Of a DNA stretch of 41,218 bases, positions 1 through 13,000 are shown piece after piece. Every line of letters begins with the position of its first letter. Position 1 is the first letter of the stretch. The position numbers and the translations under genes are program-made. Origin of the DNA: Exophiala sp. HKRS030 (lineage: Eukaryota > Ascomycota > Eurotiomycetes > Chaetothyriales > Herpotrichiellaceae); NCBI GenBank assembly GCA_023897205.1, contig JAHWDD010000045.1:1-41218 (forward strand), given 5' to 3'. Below the pieces are notes generated by a model that was given only the letters and a program-made list of their open reading frames with translations, was not told the origin of the DNA and did not search any database.

Positions 1-3000
1 CTTAAGAGACTAAGCTAAATAAGAGGTCTTTAACGCTTACTCTATTAATAATGGTATAACTAACACTAAAGATATCCTAGTATCCTAATACTAAGACTAA
101 AGACCTTACTAATCACTTAATTTATTAAATATTAGGCTTAGTAGCCACGTTCCTTAAGGCTATAGCTAAGTGTCTTAAGCTTCTAAAGAATATCTTTACT
201 CTGTTTTACGGCTATATAGATAGACTTAAATTTATTAAATACCCTTTTTTGCGATTATTCTAAGGAGTTAGTTCTTATAAAGACTTTACTAGTCTTTTTA
301 CCTTTCTTTCTTAAGACTCTATTAGTGATCTTTAAGTACTTAATAAGGCTAATTAATAGATTAATACTTTCCCTATACCTAAAAGTCTTATTATGAATAT
401 AGTTTAAGGCTTTAAGGCCATAATAGAGAGTTAGTGTTACGTCACTACTCACTAAGTAATTATAAGTTTTACCTATCTTAAGACTTAAAGTTAACCACAG
501 TACTAATAAGAGTCACTCTTAAGGCTTTAAGGGAGATAGTGCGCTATAGCATCCCTTATTTCCTTACTATACACTATAATCTAACGTTAGATTAATTAAG
601 AGGAACCACTACAAAAATAAGTGTATATATCTTAGCCTTTAGTATAATAGTTCTAAATATTAATCACGTTATAAGCGAATTTCTCTGCCCCTTATTTTTA
701 TATATATATTTACCTTTTCTTTTCATAATATTAAACTCACTACTATTTATGTACTAATAGTGATATATAAAGTTTAGGGAAGCCTCGCTATAGAATCACA
801 TTATTAACCACTTAAATATAAGATAGAAATAATATTTAAATCTTTATAGAAGATATTCTAAGGGGTCCTTCTAATTATATAGTAAAAATATAAAAAAAGC
901 AAGAAAAAATATATATTAACTTTGAACCTTTAAAAGAGATTATATCAGTATATATAAGTCTTTTAGGGACATATTTACGCTCTTATATAGATTAATTCAC
1001 TTTATAATTACATGTTTACGCGATAAGTGCTATAGCTATCTTTACTCACGCGCTCATATTATAATATCTATTTATAGCTAAAGTTTTTACGTATATTCTA
1101 GTTTAAGGTAGAGTCACTATAGCTTATTTTATACTATATATTACTATCTTACTTAGAACACTATAAAGTAAAGCATTACTATTTACCACTAATAAAGACT
1201 ACCTTAGAAGCTCCCCTACGCAATATAATTTAATAGTGTAAATATCTAATATGTGAAGGGTTCCTTACTTTATATAAGAGAATAATAATAAATAATATAG
1301 ATATAATAAAAGAGAGTTAATTAGTATAGAAAGGTAAATTTCCTATAAATTAAGGGAAATAAAGTAAGATATTAAGATAGTTCTATTAGGAATAGACTTA
1401 ATAATAAGGCTAGAGTTACTTATTAATATAATAAAAAAAGTTATGAGTATCTAGATAGCGACTATTATAGTGTTAATATACTATAAAATATAGCATTAGT
1501 ATTTACTCTTTAGTAGCATAATTCTTTATTAAAGATATAAAGATTATACTATTAAAGGTTTCTTAGTTTAGAAGTAATATAGTATTCCGAGATACTTACT
1601 TTCTTTTATGAAATCTAGTTAAGGAAAAAAAGGCCGTAGAATCCTATCCTCACTAGCTTCTTTATATATACCCTAACCTAAGAGTAGTAATATTAGGATT
1701 TAGTTTATTAATTAAGCTATAATTCTAAGTTATTTTGTCACTAATAACCTAACTTCTCTATAAGTTTATAGTCTTTCTTCTTAGCTTAGCCTTATTATAA
1801 AGGACTTTACCCTATAAAGAGCTAGCTACTTTATCTATACGCACTTTAGAATCTCTAGTAATACTAAAATTTTAGTATATATACTAATTATTTATGATCT
1901 CTCTTTAGAAAATCTCTTTAATGGGAAGTTCGTTAGATTTACTCCCTTTAGGAAATTAAAAATGGTTTATCACTAAAATAGCTTAATCTTTCCCTAGGTA
2001 AATACTATTTTTACTATAACGATTAACTAAAGATTATATACTTAATAGATCTCTAGCCTAAATCATAATATCTCTATATCTAATTAGCTTTTTATTCTCC
2101 TAAAAACTAATAGTCTATAGAGTTATAATGTTTTTAAGTCACTCTATAATTAAGTTCTATATAGATAATAATTATTAGCTTATTAAGTTATAGTATATAT
2201 TAGAACCACTAGTTCTACTAATTAGTGAGATCTTTACCTTTTATACTAGAATATATTCTAAACTCATTTATATTATTTACACTATAGATCTTAGAATCTA
2301 TATAAATACCTTACTTATAATCTCACTTTTTATTTATTCAGTTAAGATAGTACCTAAATAGGAAAAGAAGAATAATGTTAAAGGTAAATATCACCATAAT
2401 TAATATAAAAGTAGTCTAAAGTAAAGAATAATTAGTTACGCGTCTAATATAAAGAAAAACTAATGTGACAAAAGGAATATTATTCTATTATGTATTTAGG
2501 TTTCTTCTTAACCTTATAAAGTTATAAGTCTATAATATTTTCGATACAGTAAATAATAAAGAATATAGCATTAGTTATAAACCACTTAGTAAAGTCACTA
2601 ATATTACTAGAAATTAGGCTTAGCGTTAAGGAAAAGCTATTAGTTAAGACTATTAATATTATAAGGCCTATAAAGTGTTCACCCTTATTACTATAAGGTA
2701 GCTTCATAATAATAATAGCACTAAATAAGGCTATAAGACTACTATAAATAATGATAATAATTCTTAATCTACGGAACCTTCTAATAAGGAAGAAAGATAT
2801 TATAATATTAATAAACTAAAATCTATATACTAATATATTTAATAATAAGGTTATAAGAATACTAAATCCAAAACTTAAGAGAATTATAGATATAAACTAT
2901 AAATAATTATTAGCGTAACACTTATAGATTATATAAACACTAATTTAGAGAACTAGCGAGAATAAAGACTTACGTTAGTAACGATACCATTTATTAGGGT

Positions 3001-4861
3001 AAATATGCCTTTAAGTAAGAAAAGGAACTAAGTCTTAAAATCCCTAAGAGTCTTAATAAATTAAGTATAGACTCACTTATTAGTCTTTATAGTCTTTATT
3101 TTAGACTAGGCTTAATTATGAGTAACTTATTAATTTAGCTTATTTAGGAACTTAGCTTTTAGTGACTTATTTAGAAGTCTCTAAGAAAGCACTACACTCT
3201 AAATAATAGTTAAAGTACTAAGAATAATAAAGAGATACTAAGAGATAAATTATTAGTCTTCTATATTCTAAGGAGCTTAAAGGAAAAGATTAGTAAATTA
3301 GGAAAATTATATACTCTCTAGGTTACTAGCCTATCTTTATAATAAATATACGCATATTTAAAGATAATAAGAGTGCTAATATAAGCGCTTATAAAGTTTT
3401 TAATATACTAAAAACTATAATATAGAGTGTGCTTAAATAGCTTATACTAAATACTTATAATAAGAGTAAAGCTAAGGCTAACTACGCTCTTAAAGACACC
3501 TAAAAGCGTATAGATAATTATGATCCTAATAAAGCTAGATATTACCATATAATATAGAAGAATAATGCCCTAAATAAACCTATAATTAACATATTAAATC
3601 TTATATCTTTAGATATTATACTATTTAAGGCGCTCACATTATAATGATAAAAGATTTCCTAAGTAAATAGTAAATAAGAATAAAGGAAACTAGGTAACTA
3701 GTAGCAAAATAACTAAAGTAAAATACACTACTAACCTAAGAATAATCTTATTTAATAAGATACTATTATAAAGAACTTAAATATTAGTTTAGCTTCTTTA
3801 ATAATAACTTAAAGAGAATAACTTATAAGATTAGAAAGAAGTCTTATAATACTAGCGTTTCTAAGAGACACTTTATTCATAAACTATAGTATATAGCTAG
3901 TCACTAGAAGTGATATTAAGCTTTAAAATAGGTTAGCCTCTATCTTATATAGATTAAAGGAAATAAGCTTTATATATAATATATTAATTCTTTAGAGCAC
4001 ACTAAGCTCCCTAACTATATTAATGTTTATCACTAGTGAGACTTTTCTCTTAATAGTAATCTTACTAATATAGAGACTTTACACTCTCTTAATATTAAGG
4101 TTATCTTTAATAATAGATAGATTTAGGACTTATAAGGCTATAGTGATAAACTAAGAACTTTAATAAGATAGCTATTTAGAGTGTATAGAATAGGAGGCTT
4201 AATATTAAAAGGCTATAATATTTATAGAGAAAAAGTATTAAGATAATAAAGATCCTAACTTCTTTATATTTTCCTCTAAACAGAGATATTATTTACTTCT
4301 TTTATACTATAAATATCTATATAGGAGTAAATAATATATAGTATATATAAGCTTAAATACCTTATCAAACTAAATAGATAAAATCGCTATTTCTAATAAT
4401 ACTTATTAAACTAGAAAATACCTTAAAGCTTAGTTATTCGCTAAATAGTTCGTATTTAGCTTTAGTTTATTAGAAGAGACTAAGAGCTAAATCCTAACTA
4501 GTTATATAAGATAGACTAAACCTATTATCTTTTAAGGTTATTAAGTAAATTATAGAGTTAAAGAGCTAATAGTTATATTAAAATTTACTAAAGATTTAAG
4601 AATAATATACTAAATAATCTTTTACTCTAATAATTACTTTAATAATTACTCTAAGATTATATCCTAAATTTATTAAAGTATTAAGGTATCTTAGTAATAA
4701 TCTCTTACTAAAGTCTCTATAAAATAGTTATAGTATAATTATAAAGTATTATATAGGTTTTTCTTTATATAAACTAAGATATATATATTAGTAATCACTA
4801 TAAGCGCTAATAAGAATTTTCATATCACTACGTAAATAATTAACGCTTATAACCTTAAACT

Positions 4862-6000
4862 TCGCGAACTTAACCTTAAGATAGGCCTTTAGCGTATCTT
4901 AGGCCTTTTCATAACGATTCACTTTACTTACTATAGCTTACATAAATTCATAATAACCCTAAGACTTATTATAAGGAATATAAGACTTATAAGAATATTA
5001 CCTAGTTTCTTAAGGCTAAGGGAGTCACTATAAAAAGGCACGCATTTAGCCTAGAGACTTTCTTTATTATAGAGTATAGTAAAGGTAAGTAAGTTATTAC
5101 CTACTACGTAAAGTATAATGCTTTACTAGTTATTAGTCATAACTATAAATATAACCTTATATATATTTTCTTTATCGCCACCTTTCTTAGCGTTATAAAA
5201 GTAATAAAGATAAACCCCTCTATCACTAAGAGAGTAAGACTTCTTAGCTACTTAGTAAAGAAGGGAGAGAGCGATAAGATTAGGCTTATTAACGCTAGAG
5301 CGTATAAGGATATTAATATAGTCATTATAACTTACCTTACTTCCTTTACGTTTAAGATACCTAAGGCTAATAGAATTACTTACGAGATATATCTTACTAT
5401 AGTTAGCTTCCTTATTAAATTTAAAGGTAGGCCTACTTACATCACTATTATACCTTAGGTAGGTATTAATACTACTAATATAGTAAGTTTAGCTTATAAT
5501 GCTATTAGCTTACTCTATTAACACATTAAGCCTAATGACAGAATTAACATAATTATCCCTTAGGCTAAGATAGGGCATAATGTTATCCCTAATACTAGTA
5601 TAGTATAGGTAAGTGTACGCTTAGAGATATCCTCACAAATAGAAGAGCTACACACTAGGGTTAAAAACTGCTATAAGGGTGCCGCGCTCACCACCGGTTA
5701 CTCTTTAGAACTTCTTACTATATACATAACTTAACGTTTCATTAATACGCTTTAATTCAGACACAGCTAATTAAGCTAATATAGTATAGATCTATACACT
5801 AATTTGCGACTGAATGAATTACTATATAACGAGTTTACTTAGAATATAGCGCTTAGTGAGAAAAAATATTATAATGATTAAAGTGTTTATAACTTAAGTT
5901 ACTTTAGTACTAACATAAATAGATTTTCCTTTAAGGAGTTTCTAAGGAACCTTATAGAGCTAATAAAATAAAGGGAATATAAGCTATAAAATACTTTCGT
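4862..6000 (+). pseudogene. RIP-degraded coding sequence, unidentified
   Basis: One reading frame (codons starting at 4,862) stays coherent for about 380 codons. It has far fewer stops than the surrounding DNA, including about 120 codons with none between roughly 5,093 and 5,455. The stops that occur are nearly all TAA or TAG, as expected from CAA, CAG or TGG after RIP. Methionine and glutamine are almost absent while isoleucine is abundant, which also fits ATG-to-ATA and CAR-to-TAR change. Readable stretches include GESDKIRLINARAYKDINIV and KANRITYEIYLTIVSFLIKF. I do not recognise the family. It could be a transposon protein or a duplicated host gene. Both ends are approximate. Confidence 0.55.
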
Positions 6001-6657
6001 TTCATAGTAACTTCTGTATTTAGATAGACACTAATATAGCTCTTTATACTGCTAACTTTAGGGATATTACTTATAAGCCTAATGCCTATACTCTAGCTAT
6101 AAATATAAGAAAGAGTATAGCTAGCACTAAACTCTAGATTCTTACTAATAAAGTCTTCACGACTAAGGTAAGAGAAGACTTTAAATATAACTAGGTAATA
6201 AAATAGTAAATCTTAAGTATAAGAAATGCTTATAAATCCTAATACTTTATACGTAATAAATATATATTTTAATACACTAAATAGACTAGAATATATAAGC
6301 TAGAAAAGATATATCTATTATCACATTAATTCCTATTAAATAAAATTAGTTCTAGTTCTATTTACTAACGCTTATACCACTCTAAAAGTTAAGAACACTT
6401 CTCTATACTAAATATCTAGTTATACTTATTATAACTACTTATTTATCTCCCTAAAAGAAGACCACTAATTCTAAATAGTAAAGATAGTATAACTCTTAAA
6501 TTCGGAATCCATTATATTTAGTCTTTACTATCTCTCTAGTGAAATAGCTAAAAGATTATAATCTTACTTTTCTATAGTCTTAAGAGTTAACGTTCACACT
6601 CCTTATAAGGTAAGTATTTATAAGAAGGCTAGAAAACTAGGCTAATTAATAGTTAGG

Positions 6658-7060
6658 GATTTAATATAATGTGTTAATAAGTCTATTCTTACTCACTAAG
6701 AGAAGAGTTTCTATCTATTTATATAGTAAAAGAGAGCGTAAATTTTCCTCTAAGTAAGGTCTTTCTTATTACCGCATTAACTCCTATAAGAGAACATTAA
6801 TAGGCTTAAACTAAGGCCCTAGAAGATACCTTAATAATAAGCGCTTCTCCAAGTAAAATAAAGAAAGAGCGTTTTAAGATAAGTACTAAGTCTTAACTTA
6901 TAAAGATAAATATTAATGAGGTATTCTATAGAGTATTAAGACCTTTCGTTTAAGAGTATTAATATTATAAGCTAAGCGTAGAGATTAATAGTGACCTAGT
7001 ATAAAGTCTATAAATTCCCTATAGTGACTAAATTCCCCGCTAATAAAGTTACTTCCTTAT
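6658..7060. repeat. Dispersed repeat, copy A
   Basis: This segment matches 26,095-26,790 in the same orientation despite heavy RIP. The two share an exact 21-base block (TCTTAACTTATAAAGATAAA plus T, here 6,891-6,911). They also share a diverged block around 6,660-6,740 and a CCCGCT-AA-AAAGTTAC block near 7,030-7,050. The order of blocks is the same in both copies. The element type is unknown; an LTR or the flank of a duplicated gene are both possible. Confidence 0.6.
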
Positions 7061-10000
7061 TTACACTAAATACTTCCCTTAAATAGTACTAATTTAGCAG
7101 TATATTTTACCTTAGTTTAGCTCCTAGTAATTAATAGGGTAGAGTATTATTTACTTTAACTTAGCCAAAGTAATCTCTAATTATTCCGCTTAATATCGCT
7201 TAGTCATAATTAAAACTACCCTAATTAATGGGTAAGCCTATATATCTTCTCACTTATAAGCTATACAGATAAATAAAGCTAGCCTATAACTATATTTATT
7301 TAATTTATAAACGATACGCGCGATTAGAATAACTCTAAGTGTATACTTACTATAAAAGACCTTTTAAGAAGCTTTATCACAGGATAAATAGTTAAACACA
7401 GTATATATAGTAACACTAGATTTTCATTAGTTATTAATGCTTATATTACCTTAAATCTCTCTCTACTTTAGATAATATAGTGATAAAGAGCTAACTACAC
7501 CTCTTCTTAACCCTTTCTAAATAAGAGTCTATCGAATATCACTATTTAAATACTAGTTATCTTAAATATTCTAGTTATATAATTATCTTTAACTATCTTT
7601 AGATTAATATGTAAGACTTATCTTTAGTAGATTTAATATCTATAACACTTAGTTCAATATATCTAAGTAATAGATACCCTAATAAACAAATTAAGGCCTT
7701 AAAGAAATTATTTAACGTAATTAATAGTTAATAATATAGAAACCTAGTAACTTTTTAGCTAGAGAAGAGAGTGAGTTTAGCTCTTAGTGCCTTATTCGTG
7801 AAGAGCTATATAAAGACATTATAATAACTATTAGTGAGTAAGCTCTTTATAAATAAAGATTTAACCGCTATCTTATAAAGGATTTCTAAGAATTTCGGTA
7901 GACTACTTAGCATTATATTTATAACTTTAATGGAAGACCTTTACTTTAGACTTAGTAACACTAATATAAGGTAAGAGAGTATAACTCTTACTTTAATCAT
8001 TAAAGGCTAAGCTATCATAGATATTCCCTTTTTCTTACCCCTATACACTTATCATTAAGAGCTATAAGTTTTTTAGCGAACTCTTATAGACCTTTTAGAC
8101 TAATGCCTAGAGTTTACCCTTTCTCTTAATTTACTAAATGAATTTTAACTTATATATTAGTATAAGAATTTCATTCTTTACTTAAATATAAATAGTAATT
8201 AAAGTGAGCTAAGTATTCTCTCTATTATATATAACGTTATACCCTCTAAACATTATTTAGATTATATTATATGACGCTATCTAAGTAATATAATTAGTAT
8301 ATTATTATTCTTAGGATTTAACAAGCGAATTAAGAATGATTCTATAATCCTAGACTTTCTAATTATAATGCGGCAGTTAACCTTTATATAAATATACTCT
8401 GATAATAAGAATATAACTATATTTTTAGGACATTTATTAAGGCTAAGCTAAAAGTTTTACTACTTTTAGCTTTCTTATTATAGCAGAAATTCAGATAGTG
8501 CACTTAGTAATTTAGGAAAACCTATAACTAATATAACTCTAGCTTTTTTCGGTCTAAGGAATTAGGCTAATAAGGTAACGAGTCTACGCTAGATAGCCTA
8601 CTATACTTCATTAAAAGAAGAGATCCTTAAGGTTTTCCATGAAAATAATGCATTACTAAAATAACGTAAGTAAAAATTTGCGTACATTAAGATAGTTATA
8701 CACTCTAAAACGTGCGAGCATTAATACATGTTTAGGGCAGTTTACTTAAGAGTAAAGACTTTATAGAGCTCATTACTAACCCATTTAAAACTTTAGAGTA
8801 GTCTCTATACACTCTAAGATTACATTCTATTTAAGCGTGACCTCCTACTTAATATTTATTTAATCTATTTATAAATTCTATTCCTCCTAAAGAGTGATAA
8901 TATTACCTAGGGTAATATTAACTTAGATAATAAAGGGTTAAAAACCCTTTATATCTTAGAAGAAATATTGTCTCTAGTTATTAAAGCCATAATTCTTAGA
9001 GAAAAGCTAATAAACGCGGGTATAAGTCTCCTTTAGAAGGTTAAAAAAGATCCTTCTTATCGCTTCACACGTAACTAACCCATTTATAGATTACGCATTA
9101 TAGCCTTCTAGTCACTAAGGTTATATACTTCTTAATACTATATCTCTCTTTCTAGTAACTAAATACCTAGATACTAAACGTCCCTAAAATATTATAGAAC
9201 CTTTCTATCTTTACCTCGGAAATTTAACTTAGTGAACTACTTTAACCTAGGGATCCTAATTATACTTTACTCCATTAGGCCATAAGTACTATTTAGAGTT
9301 TACTAAGAGTTATGCTTTTCTTAAGTGATTCTATCACTAATTTCCGAAACCTAAATAACTTTAGCCAGAATATTTTATAATATAATAATTAACACTAAAT
9401 TAATCTTTTAAGTTTTAACTTTTTAGCTTACACTAACTTTTAGGGGTGTAAGTTAAACTTTTAGTAAGACTTAGACAAATATTCTTTACTATTAATACCG
9501 TGAATATACTAAGAGATTATATTATTAATTAGCTCTTATTAAGTATATAGAGTCTAAAAAGAGTAAGTTTCACTAAAACCTTAGTCACTAAGAGATAAGT
9601 AGTTATACTATAAAAACTATATAGCTTATAGACTTATATATATAATTAAGTTATATAAACCCTTCTTATTATATCTTTACGCGGCTTAGTTATTAGTTAT
9701 GTAAATATATAGAGAGTTATTTACTCTATATATATTTTAGTATTATGTAAAAGTATAGAGAGAAACCTAAAGAATAAAGGGTTTAGATAAGAGTAAGAAT
9801 AAGGAGAGAATATTAATAGGCATTAGGAAAATTGGCAGATATTAGTGTTAACTTATCATTATACTAGCGTAAAGTATCTAATTAAAATATACACCAGAGA
9901 ACTAGTATATTTACCTAATATATTTAATACTTATAAGCTTTCTTATTAGCTAGTCTTCTTCATACCATTATTTAACACAGTACTTAAAAAGTTTAAAGAC

Positions 10001-13000
10001 TATAAAATATTAGGTTTTACTGCAGAATATAAGAATATATTTAATCTTAATAAATTAAGATTATCTAAAGCCTTAAGAGTAAATCTCTAAAACTAATGTG
10101 AAGAAAAGCACTTAGCGCTCTCCCAAAAGACTCTCACTTATAGGGGTAACCTATAGCTCTCTTAGCATATTTAGAACTAAAAGCTATGTTCTCATTAGGT
10201 AATTAGGGAAAGAAATATTCACAGTTTTTTATTAAGTAAATTAATATAATTAAAATATACTTCTTACTTACCTTATAAAATTATTTATATATATAGTAAT
10301 CTTACTTAGTCTATCTAAGACATTATCTATCTTTATAAAGTTATAAAACCTACTCACTTCTCATTTATTAAGTATTCTGCACTTTATAAAGAGATTTCTA
10401 TATTTAGTTAAGCTCTTCCTTTAAGCACGCTTCTAATGCGATAAATATTACGCGAAATTACCTGTGGTTCTTAGCGTGATAAGATAACCCTAGTGCGATT
10501 ATTACTCTATTACTAGCACACACATTAATGATTTTAACCTTATATCTAAGGTAAGCCTTAAAGCCTTTAGATAAGGTATTTAGAGTGCTATTAATAATAA
10601 CTTTAGAGTCTATAGAATTAGTATTTCGTAAGAAATATAGTAGTAAATTAACCTAAAGAAAAACGCTAGTGTAACTTATTTAGATTTATTAGTGCCCTCC
10701 TTAAATAACGAAGAATAAGGAATATTAATATCTTATAGTATTTAATATCTCACTCTCTAAGAAAATTTGTTATATAATGATAACGCTTCACTATTAATAT
10801 CTTATTCTTATTAAAAAACTAGCGCTTTTATTCGTTATTCTTTAATATAGAGACCTAAATATCCTAAAGAACGTGAGAACTTCATAAGAAAGGGCTTATT
10901 AGAGGGCCTATTAGTAGGGTAATAAAGGTTAATAGTAATGAGCTAAGATTAATAGATATACTTATTACTTAAAATTAACTCTATAATCTCTCTATTCTTA
11001 GTGTATAGAAACCCTAGCCTAAGGCCATTTATATAGAAGTCCTTACTAGCTCTATAGAGAATATAGTGAAGTTAGGGCAGGATTACACTAAACATATTTA
11101 GAGTAAGGGTAGAAATGAAGGGCAATATATCCGGTAAATTAGCATTACAAAATGTTAAGCGCGTATATATCTTATTTAAGATAAAGTGTAAGTTATTACG
11201 CCCGCAAAAGTTTGCGATTTCTATAAGGGTCTTTACTGGCTAGAGTAATATTAGAGTTAGTAATTTAGTTAGTACGTAGCGAACTTAAGAAAAGATAAAA
11301 TTAAGGGTTTACTTACGTAGTATTTACTAAGTAAGTTATATAGACTAGCGCGTCATTATTAGTAAAGGGAATTAGTGTATAGAAGACATACTTAATTATA
11401 CTTAGTAATTAAGACTGCTTATACCCTAATTCTATTGTTCTACGCCTTTCGCAAAGCTCTTAAGAGTGCTTTTTAGTTTATTACTACGTTAAACACATTA
11501 TTAATTAAGGAGTAACCTTCTAAGTCATAAAAAGCTACCTTAACGATAATAGTATTTATTTAATGCTAAACATCAATCTTAAACCTATTATAGAGTGACT
11601 ATAGAATGATAACGCTATTCTCCTTATTATATACTAATCACACCATAATGTCTACTACACTAGTTAAGCCTAGTATAATGAAGATATTATTATAGGTAAT
11701 AACACTTTAAGAGTTAAAGTCCTTCTCTAGAAACTAAGCGGCGGCACGGCGCAGTTAAAGGGACCCCTATAAACCTATGCTATAGGTAAGATATCGTATC
11801 CCTTAGACTTAAAGCTAATAAGTTAGTAGTATTAGTTAAAAACTAGGACCACTTAGGGAGAGATTAGCTATTATCTAAATAACGTATCTATATATAAATA
11901 TAGTCTTTAATCTCGCTATGTAATATATTATTCTTCACTAGGTAAAGATTAATCCTACTTAGATTAGCACTTTATTAGGGGAGAGAAAGAGAGCAAATAA
12001 ATTATTAAGTGATACTTTAACTTATATACTATTTAGGTTCTAAGGGGTCTATAAATCACTTAACTACTTTAATTAAGGTCCCTAAATATCTCTATATAGT
12101 ATATTATAGGCGCCTCTTTTTAATAGACTATATATAGTTATAGCTTTATTAACGCTATCTAGGTAACTATTAGTGTGATTATTAATATATCCTTTAGTCG
12201 TACTAAGGTACTAACTATTCTTAGCTAGTCATAATTTAATCACTATCTTTACTTAAGATAATGAAGCTTTAATCTTAGTTAGCGGAAAATAAGCTCTATT
12301 AAATGTTTTTAATAGTGTTATAAGCCCTATAATATATAAAATCTACGCTTAACTAAAAAGGTATCCCTTTCTTCTATAGTAAGCCTTATTATTCATAAAG
12401 TCTTAACTAGCGAGAATAATATTAGCTAGTACTAAAGTAATCTTTAATAATACTCTAAATAGAAAAGATCTTTAAGTTTATTTAAGTTAGACTAAAGATT
12501 TAGTTCATCACCTAAGAACTATATAATAATTAAATATATCTAAATTTTAGTATAGTTTTAGTGGCGCCCTTTTCGCGGGATTTCCTTTAGTGCCTATAAA
12601 ATATTACCATAAAATGTCGTCACAAAATATTATATAAGTAAACCCTTTTTTAATCTAAAGTTTAGTGAAGAGACATTAAAGTCTTAGGCTCTTATCTCTT
12701 TTTAGCTAATTTAATTCGTTAGTTTATTCCTTATAATCTTTAAACTAATTCGTTAGATATTTACATTAATATAATATAGTTAAGAATAAAGTATTAACTA
12801 CTAAATATAGACTCTTATATAGAAGAGTCTCTTAACGAATATACTTTACTTTACTTTTCCTAAGATAGCTAATAAATTAAATCACTATAGCACTACTTTA
12901 TTCGCTAACTACCTATTATATTATTTAATTCTGTGCCCTCACGTGAGTAAGCCTAGTTACTTTCTTCCTATGTAAGTTAGGTTAGACATTAAGCTAGGAG

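Noticed and set aside
255..452. Small open frames in the AT-rich island (255-452, 2,522-2,707, 15,181-15,378, 15,917-16,108)
   Set aside because: Short, low-complexity and embedded in RIP DNA, with no promoter or family support. The last one may be a degraded membrane-protein remnant, but I cannot show it.
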